64,000 nt of DNA. It comes from Eonycteris spelaea (taxonomy: Eukaryota; Chordata; Mammalia; Chiroptera; Pteropodidae). Position 1 is the stretch's first letter. Each line of letters starts with the position of its first letter. The notes beneath the pieces were generated by a model. It saw nothing but the letters and a program-made list of their open reading frames with translations, had not been told where the DNA came from and made no database searches. This document shows positions 33,301 to 44,379 of the stretch, one piece after another. Both the position numbers and the translations under genes were made by a program. The stretch is from positions 7,192,001-7,256,000 of the forward strand of contig PUFA01000081.1 in the NCBI GenBank assembly GCA_003508835.1, read 5' to 3'.

Positions 33301-36205
33301 GTAGAAAGAGTGCAGTCAGGAGTCTCCCACAGAAGGTTGTAAAACTCATGTTTTTGCTTTTTAAAAGTCAGGACAAAAATGTCTTTTGCTGTATTTTCTT
33401 AATATAGAGAGTATAAACATAGGGTGACCATTAAGCCTGTTTTGTCTTGAGCGAACTTGGTTTGGAACTTTTTTCCTTTTCTCTACCCTCCAGGATGACC
33501 AGTGGCCTGACAGAACATAGACTGGGTTTCGCCTCTGGCTGAGTCCCAGGACAAGGGTGTGTTTGGAGAGCCCATTGGAATGGAGAAAACCAGGACCAGA
33601 TAGGATGTTTTCCTTGAAACATCATCATAAGGCTTCTTTCTGCTTCTGGCTGGTGGGTGGGTGAATGGGGTACAGGAGAGCAAGGTGAAGGGTGGTGGTT
33701 TGCCTCCCAGCCACAATGCTCCAGGGTAGTCAGGGAAGAAGAAAGAGGCTGGTAGAAGGGTGCAACAAGTTTGCCAATCCAAATTCCTCTTCTCTGCAGC
33801 CTGTGTTTTTGAGCAGTCTGTGAATAAAGTTACCCTCCTACTTGTCTAAGCACATATCAATGTGTAATTTGGTTCCTTGTTCCTAGTTCTAAAAATGAAC
33901 TCCCAGGAGGAATCTCTTGTGGAGGACCTTTGCTGGAGACCTGTCTTAGAGGTTTATTTTCCTGCTACCAGTGATGTCATCCCCTGTCCTTCTCCAGATA
34001 ACTTCATATTGGCTCTTACTGTGGCAACTCTGCATTGGCACAGGTGGAAGGACCTCAGCTGCTGGTCTCGCTGGTTCCACTGTCATCATTTCAGGGGGCT
34101 TTCAGGGGGCCCTCATTGTCCAGGGAACATCCTGGCTGATGAAAATCCAGACAGATTGGGGGACTCAAGGAAGAGGGCTCCTTGAGGAAGAGGACCCCAA
34201 AGAAGATATTACCACTTATTGATGCCCCCAGGGCTGCAGAGTGTTATACTGATAAGGGTCTGGTTTGCAGCAGAAGTTACCTGCTTGTCTTCTGTCGGGG
34301 TTCCAACTGCCCTTTGTTCCATATTTGCCCCCTTTTCCTGGAACACTGGACCAGAAATACTCTATTTCATCACATGTGATAGCCCCTCTTGTGCCCCACC
34401 CAGGTTGAGAGGTAAACCACTTCAATTCTCCAAAGCTCTGATGGGGCCGGTCAGCCGTGTTCTGTTTCCAATTCAGAACAAGCAGGCCTGGTGTCTGTAA
34501 GTCTCTCAGTCCCACTCCTGGTGGCATCTCCTTTGCCGCCTCTGTGTCCTTTCTCCATGTTCGAAGTTAGAGGCTCTTTGAGCAGCTGGGTCATCTCAAG
34601 TTTTGAACTGTGTTCTTCTCCATGCTGGTGCCTTGTAAAGGTATATTCATTACAGGCCCTGGAAGGTTGTAATGGTCAAGGATTAAGTGTGAAGACACTC
34701 TACACTTTGTCCAAAAGGATCCTTTACCGCAGTCTCTTGCAGTGAGACATGCCACCCTGAGTCCCTTGTGTGTTTCTTGGAGGCTAGTAGCATAAATTGT
34801 AAAATTCATCACTTAGCGGAGTTTCTTAAGGCCGTTTTAGAAGGCACATTTGAGCCTTGTAAGTTAAAAGGGAATGGACTTAACATTTTTTGTACATGGT
34901 ATTCCTGGCTTGCTTGTAAGACACGTTCTGGGCTGGGATGTAGGTCTTAATTCACTGTTGAATTAAGTTGTGTGTTGTCTGTGCCTCAAATTTGGCAGTG
35001 TAAGGAATTGGGCTTGTTCTCCTGCTTGGAAGATTTGGGGGACTGCTAAGTATTTTAGAGTACTTAATTGTCACCCAAATGTACTGCAGCATATCCATCT
35101 CCTTCACAACAAGCCCTAAAAGTCAATTCTGCCTACATGGAAACCAACTAGTCCTGCATTAGGGGATTAAAAGTGGTGACTAAATGGATGTCTCCAAGCC
35201 TATGCAGCCTTTCTGCCAAGGTAAAGCACAAGGTGCTATATACTTTTATTTCTAGGATTTAGGATTATCATTTCTGCATTGGGGGCATGAAAGCTGGTTG
35301 GCAATGTTGATTTTGGATCGCTGACTTGGTGGTTTTTGCTGTGCTGCTGGAGTGCTTCTGTACTACCCCACCTCTGGCCATCAGCTTCTGAAAATAAAGG
35401 ATGGATCTCAGCCAACAATGTGCTCTCCACGTTTGTTTAGAATTCTCAGAGTGAAAACGGTTCAGTTGTTGGCCAGCTTTGTAACCTGGGAATCCCAAAG
35501 GTCTCGAGACATTCTCACTAGAATTCATTTGCCTCTGCAAAATTATACTGGAAGAAGATGTGGTACATTTTTAGAAGTTTTGCTACCTTTGAGCATTAAC
35601 TTTCATTTTACTGCCTGAGAACTCAGATGTACTGCTACTGCTTCCTTTGAAAAGTACACAGATAACCCTTTTTTCCACCCCCCGCCCCAGAGCAGTGCAG
35701 TAGGAGGAAGAAAAATCAAGTACACAGGTGTGGTGTTGATGCATCTATTCTCCTGTGGGCACTGAACTGTGTGAACTGATTCCTCTGGGTTAACTTTGGA
35801 GAAAATTGTTTCATTACTTGCAGTTAGTCCTTTAATTTTGTACTAATGTATTCTTGAACACATGTGCACAAGTCAAAAGTAACCTGTCAAAATGAAGGCT
35901 AAACAGATTGAAATCTCTTGCTGCCTCATCTTTGAGGTACAGTCACTGACTATGCATTTTTAGCATATTCCTTCACTTTGGCTCAGTTCCTTCCTAGTTG
36001 AACCCACAGTTGACTGTGACTGTTTGCAGCTGAAATTCTGCTCTTGGCCTTTCTGGCATTTACTTTTCTTTTTGTATTAAATTTGAGACCAATACTAATT
36101 ATTTGCTGCCAACACTTTCATTTTTGTGTCACTTGTTTTTATAAAATAAGGGCAAATGGTCACTGAAATATTAAGTGATTAAATAAACTCCGTCGGAGAT
36201 GGCAG
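33301..36205 (+). other. TATDN2: TATDN2 3' UTR with three spaced poly(A) signals
   Basis: AATAAA at 33823-33828, 35393-35398 and 36182-36187 would give 3' UTRs of about 0.55, 2.1 and 2.9 kb. The sequence between is of mixed composition with no recognisable repeat body, as expected for a conserved UTR. The end point is inferred from the last hexamer. Confidence 0.6.
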
Positions 36206-36744
36206 CAGCAGAACTGTTGCTCAATTGCCAGCCAGCCCCTGTGATCCCTAGGAACACTCATTTGTCACTGATGTTTGGCAGTGGATTCAAATTAAGGAGG
36301 GTGGCTAAGCTTGAGTCTCCATTTTCCTGTCACCCTGAGAGAATTTCTGAGCACACACCTGTAAGAGTATGATGAGTTAAATACATGTGCTACTATACTG
36401 ATGTACTAGGTATATGATAAAACACAAAAATCTTTTTATAATGAGAATTTTTTTCTCCCGCAACTATCTTGCGTCCCTCAGGGGTAAATAAATATACCTC
36501 ACTCAGAGAAACTTTAGTGGTATCGTTTAATGATACATGGAGGAGTCGTTTTAATAAGGTTGATAGGACCGTGTTTGAAATGCTATATTTTCTCAAATGC
36601 GTCCTGTTTTCCTTTGATAATATTATTTCTGCCAATTTTTGAAATTGTCCTCACTCCACTCCAAGTTGACTTAATGTATTATGAAGGGAAATGAAAAACA
36701 AAGGAATCCCATGGATCCTAAGTAGTAGGGCAAGAGAAATAACA

Positions 36745-36975
36745 TTGATAGGCAGTAGAATATGAAAAGCATGAACTTGAGCTCTATAGCTTTGGATATG
36801 AGTGGGCAATGTATTTGCTATGTGACCTGAGAAAGTTACTTTATTTCTCTCGATTTCACTTTTCTCCTCTTAAGTGGCTTGTTTTGAAAATTAACTGAAA
36901 TTACATTAATTACATGTAAGTATTTAGAACAGTGCCTGGTGCACAGCAGGAATGCAGTAGCTGAAGGCTGTTAGA
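36745..36975 (+). repeat. MIR SINE
   Basis: Sense MIR: 'gctatgtgacctgagaaagt', 'ttagaacagtgcctggtgca', 'aatgcagtagctgaaggc'. Confidence 0.7.
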
Positions 36976-38964
36976 ATAATTGAATGCCTACTACGTGCCA
37001 GGTGTCTTTGAGAGACATGATGTGTCCAGTCTCTGTAGTAACCCAGGGAGGTAGGTGTTTTACATTTAAGGAACCTGAGAAATTCAGTGTTTTGGTCTGG
37101 ATCATACAGCTGGTATTCAGTTTGGATCTGAGTCTGTAACTTTCCACCACACCATGCTGCCAGCCCCAAGTGAGAATGCCTGGTCCGAGTGGGTGTTCAA
37201 CAGCTGTTTCTTCAGTGAATGACCTAGGCAAGTAGGAGAGAATGCTTGTGTTCTTTGAAAGAGGAGTCTTTGTCTCTGTCTTTGTTGGGGGGAAGCATCA
37301 GATGACCGATATTTCTGCTGGGGCCGGGCGCTCATCATCCCCTGAGCCCAGTCCATGGCTGCTGCTTCACCAGGTCAGTGATTGGTTTCTTGGGAACTTT
37401 AGTCATGCTTGAGCCTTGGATCCTCCTCTCTAGCTTTTGAGTAGAGGGCTGTTGGCATGGTTAGTGGTAACCAGGTTTGTGCCCCTACTAAACAGTAGAG
37501 CTGGCCTGTGGTTGAGTTCCAGGACAGTGTCAGTTGACGCCTCAGTGCTAGAGGACTGGCTATCTGGGGGCTGAAGAAGGTCATTTCCCTCTGCTTCTAC
37601 TTTCTTTCTCCCACTTCCCCAACTTGGTTTTCACCTGCTCTCCAATATCTTAAATTCCTTAATGGTGATAATACGATTCAATCTACGATCATTACTGAGG
37701 CTTAGAGACAGATGCTTTCAGAAGCAAGGACTCGGAGAACTAAGTCACTGTATAGTCAGGCGTCTGTAGTAATCTGCAAAATGGAAGTTGTGTGTGCGTG
37801 TGCTGTCTGCCCAACAGATGGACATGGACTCGACTGCTGGGACTAGAGCGATGGGAAGAAGGTAAGTGAGAAGAAACAGGACAACTTTTTCATGTGTTTG
37901 CAGTTTTGTTGAGGGCCCCATCTGGCCAGGTCTGAATTTTGTAAGTTTTATGAAAGTATAACTGTTCTATGCCAGGTGGGGCAGTCTGGCTCTGCGTTGT
38001 GCTGAGCTGCCAGAGTAGGACCCAGATGCCTCCAAGCCACTTTTTATCAGCCATTTAATAGCCTGGGGATTTGTTAAAGTGCAGATCCTGATATAGCGGG
38101 CTCCAGGATTCTGCATTTCTAAGAGGTTCCCAGTTGATGGGGACATTCCACCGACCACATGCAGTTCCTCGAGGGTTGGCTGTTAGGTTTTGCTGTGCCT
38201 GTTAAGGCTGATCAGTGGTTGGTGCTTGTAGGGCTGTACCTTGAGTGCCAGGTGGCCAGAATTTTACTTGAGAAGATGCTTGGATCCTTGAACCCTCTGT
38301 GATAGTTTTTTCCAGACTGGATATCACCAACTCTCTGCAGAGGAGTGTCCTATATATTTCTAGTAAGCATTCTAAGCATTCATATGTCTGACCAGGCAGG
38401 TTGACTGATTCTTTTGGAGTCTCCTTGTTTGCCTTTTCTTCCCTTAGTGATTCGCCAGTCCATCATCATCAGCTCTCAGAAATCAGTTCACATATTCACA
38501 CTAAAGTGTAAATGACTGATACATGGTATTCCTCCCAAGAGAAGTGGGTTCTTCACTGGAATTAAATTGTGGAATTTAAGGATCAAAGCTCATTTCAGCT
38601 GAACTGGAGTTGGAAATGTCTTGGGAACCTACCTGGTCTCAACAAAGTAACAAAGGCAATGGCCAGCCTCGCCCACATGAGACAGTATCTGCTTTGCCAG
38701 GTCTCTTCAGTAGTGGACAAGTAGTTATTTCAGCCCTGCCCAGCAGTGGCAAGTAGCCATTGTTAGCACTCTACTTACGACTTCAAACTCATGCTTTGGC
38801 ATTCCCAGCATCCCGTTCTGATTTTGAATGTTAATTCAATGGATGTTAGGTCTGACAATGTCACCGCAGTTTCTTTGCCCACACAGTCCTTGTTGATAAA
38901 ACTCTCAATGCAACTTTGATGCACTCAGGAATCCCTGATATTTAAAGGAACAGTGTCTTCTTAC

Positions 38965-39025
38965 TTCCTCCTTTCCCCTCTCCCTCTCTCTCCCCCTCTC
39001 CTCCCTCTCCTCTCCCTCCTGCCAC
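38965..39025. repeat. CT-rich low-complexity tract
   Basis: Polypyrimidine tract made of CCTCT and CTCTCC units. Confidence 0.8.
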
Positions 39026-39204
39026 ACATCCCCCAATAACCTATTTGCGTGTATGAGTCGGTCTAGTTGGGTTTTCTAAGCATTCACACCTGCTTTACTA
39101 CACATCTTTTTTTTTTTCTCTTCCCATAGACCAAGATTTTCCCCAACCCCAAGTGAAATGTGAAATTTCTGTCTTTGGTGAAATAATTCTATTTTGAACG
39201 TTTG

Positions 39205-39358
39205 GCACACAGTTTGAACATTTATTCAGCTCCTAAGCTCATATCACTCAGAGCTGAGAGTTGTAGAAGCAATCTAAAAGCCAGGTGAGCTCTTCTAAGG
39301 ATGGGAGGAAACCAAAGGTGATCTGGTCTTGTGGAAGGTCACTTGTCTGCCAGGGCCT
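39205..39358 (-). CDS. GHRL: GHRL exon 5: last six residues and 3' UTR
   Basis: The acceptor is gcttttcag; the family frame reads (E)ALADK then TGA at 39341-39339. The 3' UTR carries AATAAA (TTTATT at 39221-39226 on the plus strand) followed by TGTTCAAACTGT, very like human GHRL. The lower end at 39205 is an estimate of the cleavage site. Confidence 0.9.
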
Positions 39359-42300
39359 CTGAAAAGCAAGAGGCCAAGTCAAAATTCTGAGTCTGCTGTC
39401 TGGCCAGTGCCATTCAAAATGGGTTTTCTTCCGCAATGGTGACATTGCAGGGGGTATGTTGTAATGAGAAGGAAGCACTGACTTGGAGTGTGTACTGTGT
39501 GACTTGAGCAGACTTTCTGAGTCTTGGTCTCCTTATCTGCACTGTAGGCCGAGCACTAATCACCTAGGTCACGTGGTAGGTGTGGTGGGGGTGATGCTAT
39601 GTTTGTGCAGGAAGTGCTTTGCATATTACAGTGCTTCCAAAGGCAGGTGTTTGCCTCTTCAATCAGGAAAAAGTTGGGTGGTATCTTTATACAAGGAAGA
39701 AGGGATTCAAAACAAAACCAAAAAAAACTCACTGCAGAACCTATTCTGAATGAGCATATTCTGAACATGATTTCACACTAATTTGTTTATTAAATATAAA
39801 ATAAGGTTCTTTAAGCCAAATAATTTTATACTCAGAATGGTTGTTAGCTCCACTTTATGGTTAAGGAAATTGGGGTTCACTGGGCCCCCACAGCTAGTTT
39901 ATGTGCTTGTTCTTAGAACATAGTGCACTCTTCAAATACAAAAACTGCTCAACCTGCTCTGAGCCACTCTCCTCATATTTGAGAATTAGGAATTAGATGC
40001 TCTTTTTAAGAGGCAGGGGTGGGGAAAGAAAATTTCTCTTGTGTCACTCATAGTGTATGTAGGCTGACATTTGGGACTTCAAGGAAACGGAATTGACTTG
40101 ACTTGGGCAAGGACTTACCACTGGCCTCTTCCCAAAGGACGTCCTGAAGAAACTTCTCCAGGACCTGACCAGGCCGGCGGTCCTGAGCCCCTGAGAGCTT
40201 GATTCCAACATCAAAGGGGTGTTGAACTAGGAGGAGGGGCAGGGAGAACCCAGGAAATGTCAGAGGTCATACCTTCCCACTCATGCCCCAAACATACCCC
40301 CAACCCAAAGGAAGTCCCTGGCTCTCAGGGTCTCATCATGGGGAGAGAGGAAAGGCCTGCCGACCCAGTAAACACCACTGACGGACAGCTCCGCCAGGGT
40401 CCTCTTCCTTCTTCAGCCCGTTCTTACTGCTTCCGTTCATCTTCAAGAGACTTACCCTGCATTCTTTCTTTACCTTGAAGGAAGTTGCTGATAAAAGCCT
40501 TGGGACCCCTAGATTAAGTACTGCATTCCTTGCAATTTTGGAAGACATAAGGTGGAATCACGAATGGAATCACCACTGGTGGGATTTCAGGTCCTGGTGG
40601 CTCTGGAGACTTGGGGGATAGTGGGTTCATCTGGTGTACATAGCACCAGAGTGGGTGATGGTCTCTGCCCCCTCTGTTGCCTCCACCTCTTTTCCCCTTC
40701 TTCCCAGGCATTCTTCCTCTTATATGCACAGGCCTTTCCTCATTCTGTGGAAAGTCAGGAAGCTGACCTTATTCTAAGAGGATATACCCTGAGTCAAGTC
40801 CTTTCTTCTTTGCCTCCATTTCTTCCTCAGGGAGAGCACCCCGTTCTCCCTACTTTCTCGGCATTCTATAAGATGATTTGTTGTAGCTAAAAGCTTTGGA
40901 AAATGAGAAAGAGCTCTTTTTGCAACCACATCGTCATCATCTCCCTTGAGAGCAGAGATTGTATCTTTAGCTCTGTTCATCCGGTAGCTGCCTCAGTACC
41001 CAGCCATGTTGGTCACTGAGATAACTGAATGAGTCAATGGAGGAATCTTGGTGCTGGAATGGACCCTCAGTCATTGGTCCTGCTTCCTGTCCTCCAAACA
41101 AGAAGTATTATCCCCATTTTCAGATAAAGCTGAAGACCTAGAGAGGTTAAATGACTTGTCCAAGACCTGAGATGGGTTGGTGGCCACAGACTAGACTGCA
41201 GGATTCTTAAATCCAACAGCCCTGAAACCTCTTCTAGTCTCTGGGCTGCAGCAGCGCCCAGTGTGGAGCCCTGCCCTGTGCTAACCCAGGCTGAGCACCT
41301 TCTTGTATTGAGCCCTTGGTTCCTCCCCACCAGGCAGACACCACTATCATTTCTGTTTTACAGGTGAGCAAACATGCCCAGAGAAGTTTTAAAACAATAG
41401 CTGTTGCTCTTTTTTAAAAATTCACTTTCCCCTCCTAGTCGCCACTGTGAGGCTGGAGTGAGTGGGAAATGACCTGATGCATTTTTAAAGAAACGTGGGC
41501 CTTTCCGTTCTCTCCCTTCAGTAAAGATTCATTTATCTTTCACCCTGTGGCTACTGTGGGGTGGTCAAATCACCTGAACAGGCTTCTTAGGAACCCAATC
41601 CAGGGACCTGTTGGCTGGAACTGGGCAGCAGCAGCAACTGTGAGGCGACATGGCAATGCTGGTTGGGAAGCCAGCTTCAGCTGACCTGAAGAGCCCCTTT
41701 GGCCTCAGCGTCTCATCTGTTCAGTTGGAGGTGGGTGGGGTGGATGGGGGAGTGGGTAGGACTTGGTTTCAAAAGCCTTCCAGCTCAACTCGATTTTAGG
41801 AGGAAAACATTTGGGGGAAGAGGGAGGCCTTGCCATGAGAGGTGGAACCCTAGGACAGGAGGGGCTTGGGGAGCACGTCCGAGCTCTGCTGCCAGTGTGG
41901 CAGGCCTTCCACCCCACTCTGCCGCTGGCGTTTCAGACTTCTGGTTCTAGTTGAGGCAGTGTGGGCCATTTCTTCTAAGGCTAGCCTTCATGGAAACTGG
42001 AAACTTACAGTTGTCCCAGCCCTGCCTTGAGTCATCAGCCACCAAAACCTCTTCAGCAGAGCTAATCTGGCTGGGGTGAGTACCAGCTGGCTAGAGCTGG
42101 CAATCTCATCAAGAAAAGTCCCTGATTTTAGTTTAAGGCTATGCAGGCCATCAAGTGGGGTTGTGGTAGGTTGGAGGTCTCAACACATGGTGTGGGGAAA
42201 TTGCCTGAGAACACTTCTAGATTTCGGTGAGGATCAGAGAGAGCATGGGTTGGAGACTTCATCCTTGGCAGGAGAAGAAGCTAGTGGGTAATTAGAGAGA

Positions 42301-43828
42301 GGCCAAAGCAGGGCACACTTCAGCTTCTTTTTTCAGGCCAGAAGAGATGAACAGGAGGCACTTGTAGGGCACTGTCCACTCTGTTTGCCAGACCAGAAAG
42401 AAGGAAGAGAGGGCTGGGGGACTGAAGTTAGCCCTGATGCCAAGTCCCACCTCTGCCACACACTGGTTGTGGCACCTCAGGCAAGTGAGTTCATTGTCTA
42501 AATTCTGTTCTTCATCTATGAAATGAGGGCAATAATATCAGCTTTACTTACTTGACCAGTTGTTACAGCAATTATATGATATATAATAAGGGTAAAAGTT
42601 TGTAAACAAGATCATAGGACACAGGCACAGCAGTACAGTCAATAATTGCCAATATTTAAGTATCACCCAGGGAGAATTCGGTTTTCTCTGCATGGAGGTG
42701 TCTATTGGCTAAATGCTTGTCAGAACTGTCCCCTGAAACACAGCCTTTTAGGAAGGTTACCTAAATAACCCTATAAAAACCCTTCACTCCCTCTCTCTCC
42801 TAGTCCTCCATTTATCTCTAAACTACTTTCTTTTCCCAGGCAAGATTTGTCAGAGCCAAAAGAAGCCTGACTGGCCTGTCCTCATTTCAAATAAACTTCA
42901 CTGAGTGCTGGCCATCAGAGCCTGGCTAGCAGTTAACTGGCCTGTCCAGGGTGCGGTCTTGGTGCACTCCAGACCCAGGTAAGGTCTGAGAGGCCCCTGA
43001 GCCAACCAACATGTTTTCCACAGGGAAACACTTCAGCCTACGACCAGCTACGTCTTCCCGGATGTCTGTCTCTGGATACCCTATTGGCTGCACCCTTTGA
43101 AATCACCTGGCATCTGCTACCACCCGCCTTTCTCCTCTGCCCGTGACTCCTTGTACATTCCCATTCTGTTGTAGCAATGTTACTTCTCTTAGACATTTGC
43201 CTCTTGATGGGAAAAGACCTTGTAGAACCAGTGCAGAGTCAACTATTTTCATGCTATTTTACATTTCTTGAGCAGCTGGTAAGTGGGCTGCTGCTCATAG
43301 CCATCTCTGCCTGCCCTTCCCTTCCCTCATCCCCTCCACTGCCGTGAAAGCATAAAACTACAGAAGAACCAACCCGGATTTTCAGCTCATCCTCTGTCCC
43401 TTCTGCCTGACTTCCATCTTCTGGGTGGAGCCAGCCTTTGAGCTCTCGGGGTTGTAGTTTGACCGGTGGCTTCTTGGACTCCTTTCTCTGCTGGAGAGAG
43501 AAGGTGTTCTCTTTAGGGCCCTAAGCACCCATATCTTTCTAGAAGCAGAGAGAGGTGTGGGCCGCTGGTCAGACCCAGAGTCCTCTTTTGTGTTCTAGGA
43601 GAAAGCTGAAGTCCATAGATGTTGAGCCACTGCCCAGGTCATAAAAGCCGACTGCTGTGTGGCAGGGCTGGAAAGAGATACCCCAGTCAGAATGTAGGGC
43701 TCTGTGGAGAGAGATCTCACCTGTACTTTCTGGTGTTCGGGACTCAGGAAGCTGGAGCCTGCCATGGCCAAGTCTACCCAGAGCACACTGAGGAGCAGCA
43801 GGCTGCAGAGGGTCCCCAGGGAGGGCAT
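39339..43828 (-). CDS. GHRL: GHRL, ghrelin/obestatin prepropeptide (one-base frame break in obestatin exon)
   Basis: Ghrelin is a stomach hormone, acylated on Ser3, that acts on GHSR to release growth hormone and stimulate appetite. Coding parts on the minus strand: 43828-43721, 43498-43382-area exon (43490-43374), 40226-40119 and 39358-39339. Residues 1-23 are the signal peptide ([20 protein letters not shown] then AMA), followed by mature [13 protein letters not shown] with Ser3 at 43753-43751. The next exon reads [17 protein letters not shown], then [10 protein letters not shown] to DELKIR. Exon 4 should encode obestatin, but the G run 40216-40219 (C run in the gene) is one base short compared with the mammalian sequence. 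The downstream frame is otherwise intact ([23 protein letters not shown]) and joins exon 5 (EALADK, stop 39339-39341). As written, the shifted frame would read on to a stop at 39248. Ghrelin itself is unaffected. The obestatin amidation Gly is replaced by Glu. Confidence 0.96.
40119..40226 (-). CDS. GHRL: GHRL exon 4: obestatin region, one base short
   Basis: The acceptor is cctcctcctag and the donor GTG|gtaagt. It is 108 nt where 109 are needed to keep frame. It opens TTC AAC ACC CC then needs one more C before TTT GAT GTT GGA. The rest in the family frame reads [20 protein letters not shown] and [12 protein letters not shown]. Human obestatin has Gly-Lys after ALx for amidation; here the residues are Glu-Lys. 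Confidence 0.92.
41060..41200 (-). repeat. MIR SINE fragment
   Basis: Reverse MIR phrases: 'tatccccattttcagataaa', 'gagaggttaaatgacttgtc'. Confidence 0.75.
42420..42650 (+). repeat. MIR SINE
   Basis: Sense MIR: 'tcccacctctgccacacact', 'cacctcaggcaagtgagttc', 'ttcatctatgaaatgagggc'. Confidence 0.75.
43374..43490 (-). CDS. GHRL: GHRL exon 3: C-terminal half of ghrelin and linker
   Basis: 117 nt, 39 codons, phase 0. The acceptor reads ctctctccag|CAG|AGAAAG, a NAGNAG site, so the first CAG (Gln14) can be included or skipped. It encodes [20 protein letters not shown]; ghrelin ends at PR before ELKG. The donor CGG|gttggt is weak (T at +3, G at +4). Confidence 0.93.
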
Positions 43829-43856
43829 GGTTTCAGCTGGGTGAGGACAGAAGGGT
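43721..43856 (-). CDS. GHRL: GHRL exon 2: signal peptide and first 13 residues of ghrelin
   Basis: The acceptor is tctcctccag; 28 nt of 5' UTR lead to ATG at 43828-43826 in a good context (gaaaccATGcc). There are 36 codons and the donor is CAG|gtgaga. The hydrophobic signal core LLLLSVLW is followed by cleavage after AMA and the acylated GSSF start. Confidence 0.96.
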
Positions 43857-43884
43857 CTGGAGGAGACAGAGTTTTCAGGTAGCA

Positions 43885-43932
43885 TATACCCTTCCCTCCC
43901 CTCCCCTCTCCTCCTCTCCCCTCTTCTCCCCA
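43885..43932. repeat. CT-rich low-complexity tract
   Basis: CCCTTCC / CTCCCC units in the short GHRL intron between exon 1 and exon 2. Confidence 0.75.
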
Positions 43933-44329
43933 TACCTCAGAACTCTAGGTAGGCGCCTGATAGGTCAAGGACTTTGACCTGGGATGGCAGCTGCTGAATA
44001 GAGAAGCTCTTCTTACCCCTGCCAGAGGGGCTCCCTCTGCCCCCCTCACCAAGGTAGGAGCAAATGGAAGAATGTGTGTGCTCTCTTCCAAGACGGTTCC
44101 TTCGGGGCAAAACCCTTGTCAGTGGGATGCCCCATGTGGTTTGTCCCAGCCTCCGAGGAGCTTGAGCCACGTTCTTTAAGGGGGATGATGAAGCTGAACC
44201 AGCAAGGTTCCCAGATGTGGGGGGATTGGGGTGGCTCCTAAGCCCAGGCTGTGCAACCTCCCCTTTGTTCAGATGGGCCTGCAAATGGCCGGCAGTCAAA
44301 GCAGACCCACACACAGAGAGGGTGCCTAC

Positions 44330-44349
44330 CTGGGATTCCTGGTGGAGGT
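44330..44349 (-). other. GHRL: GHRL non-coding exon 1 (about 20 nt)
   Basis: ACCTCCACCAGGAATCCCAG followed by donor gtaggc, about 25 nt downstream of a TATATAA box. The human gene also has a tiny 20-nt first exon. The transcription start is inferred from TATA spacing. Confidence 0.75.
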
Positions 44350-44372
44350 GATGCCTGATGGCTGTCCCGTCC

Positions 44373-44379
44373 TTATATA
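44373..44379 (-). promoter_or_regulatory. GHRL: GHRL TATA box
   Basis: TATATAA on the minus strand (ttatata on plus), about 24-30 nt before the inferred start of exon 1. It fits the TATATAA element described for the human ghrelin promoter. Confidence 0.85.

Larger units (their letters stand above)
36206..39204. other. Spacer between convergent TATDN2 and GHRL
   Basis: About 3 kb between the two convergent 3' ends. It holds an MIR (36745-36975), an L2/MIR-like piece (about 36980-37190) and a CT-rich tract (about 38965-39025). No gene is recognised. Confidence 0.65.
40227..43373 (-). other. GHRL intron 3
   Basis: No exon seen. It contains an inverted MIR (about 41060-41200), a sense MIR (about 42420-42560) and unassigned sequence. 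An antisense transcript is known at the human locus, but I cannot identify one here from sequence. Confidence 0.7.

Noticed and set aside
39248..39478. 76-codon minus-strand open frame as a separate small gene
   Set aside because: It overlaps GHRL exon 5 and intron in the wrong frame. It only matters as the read-through tail if the exon 4 deletion were real.
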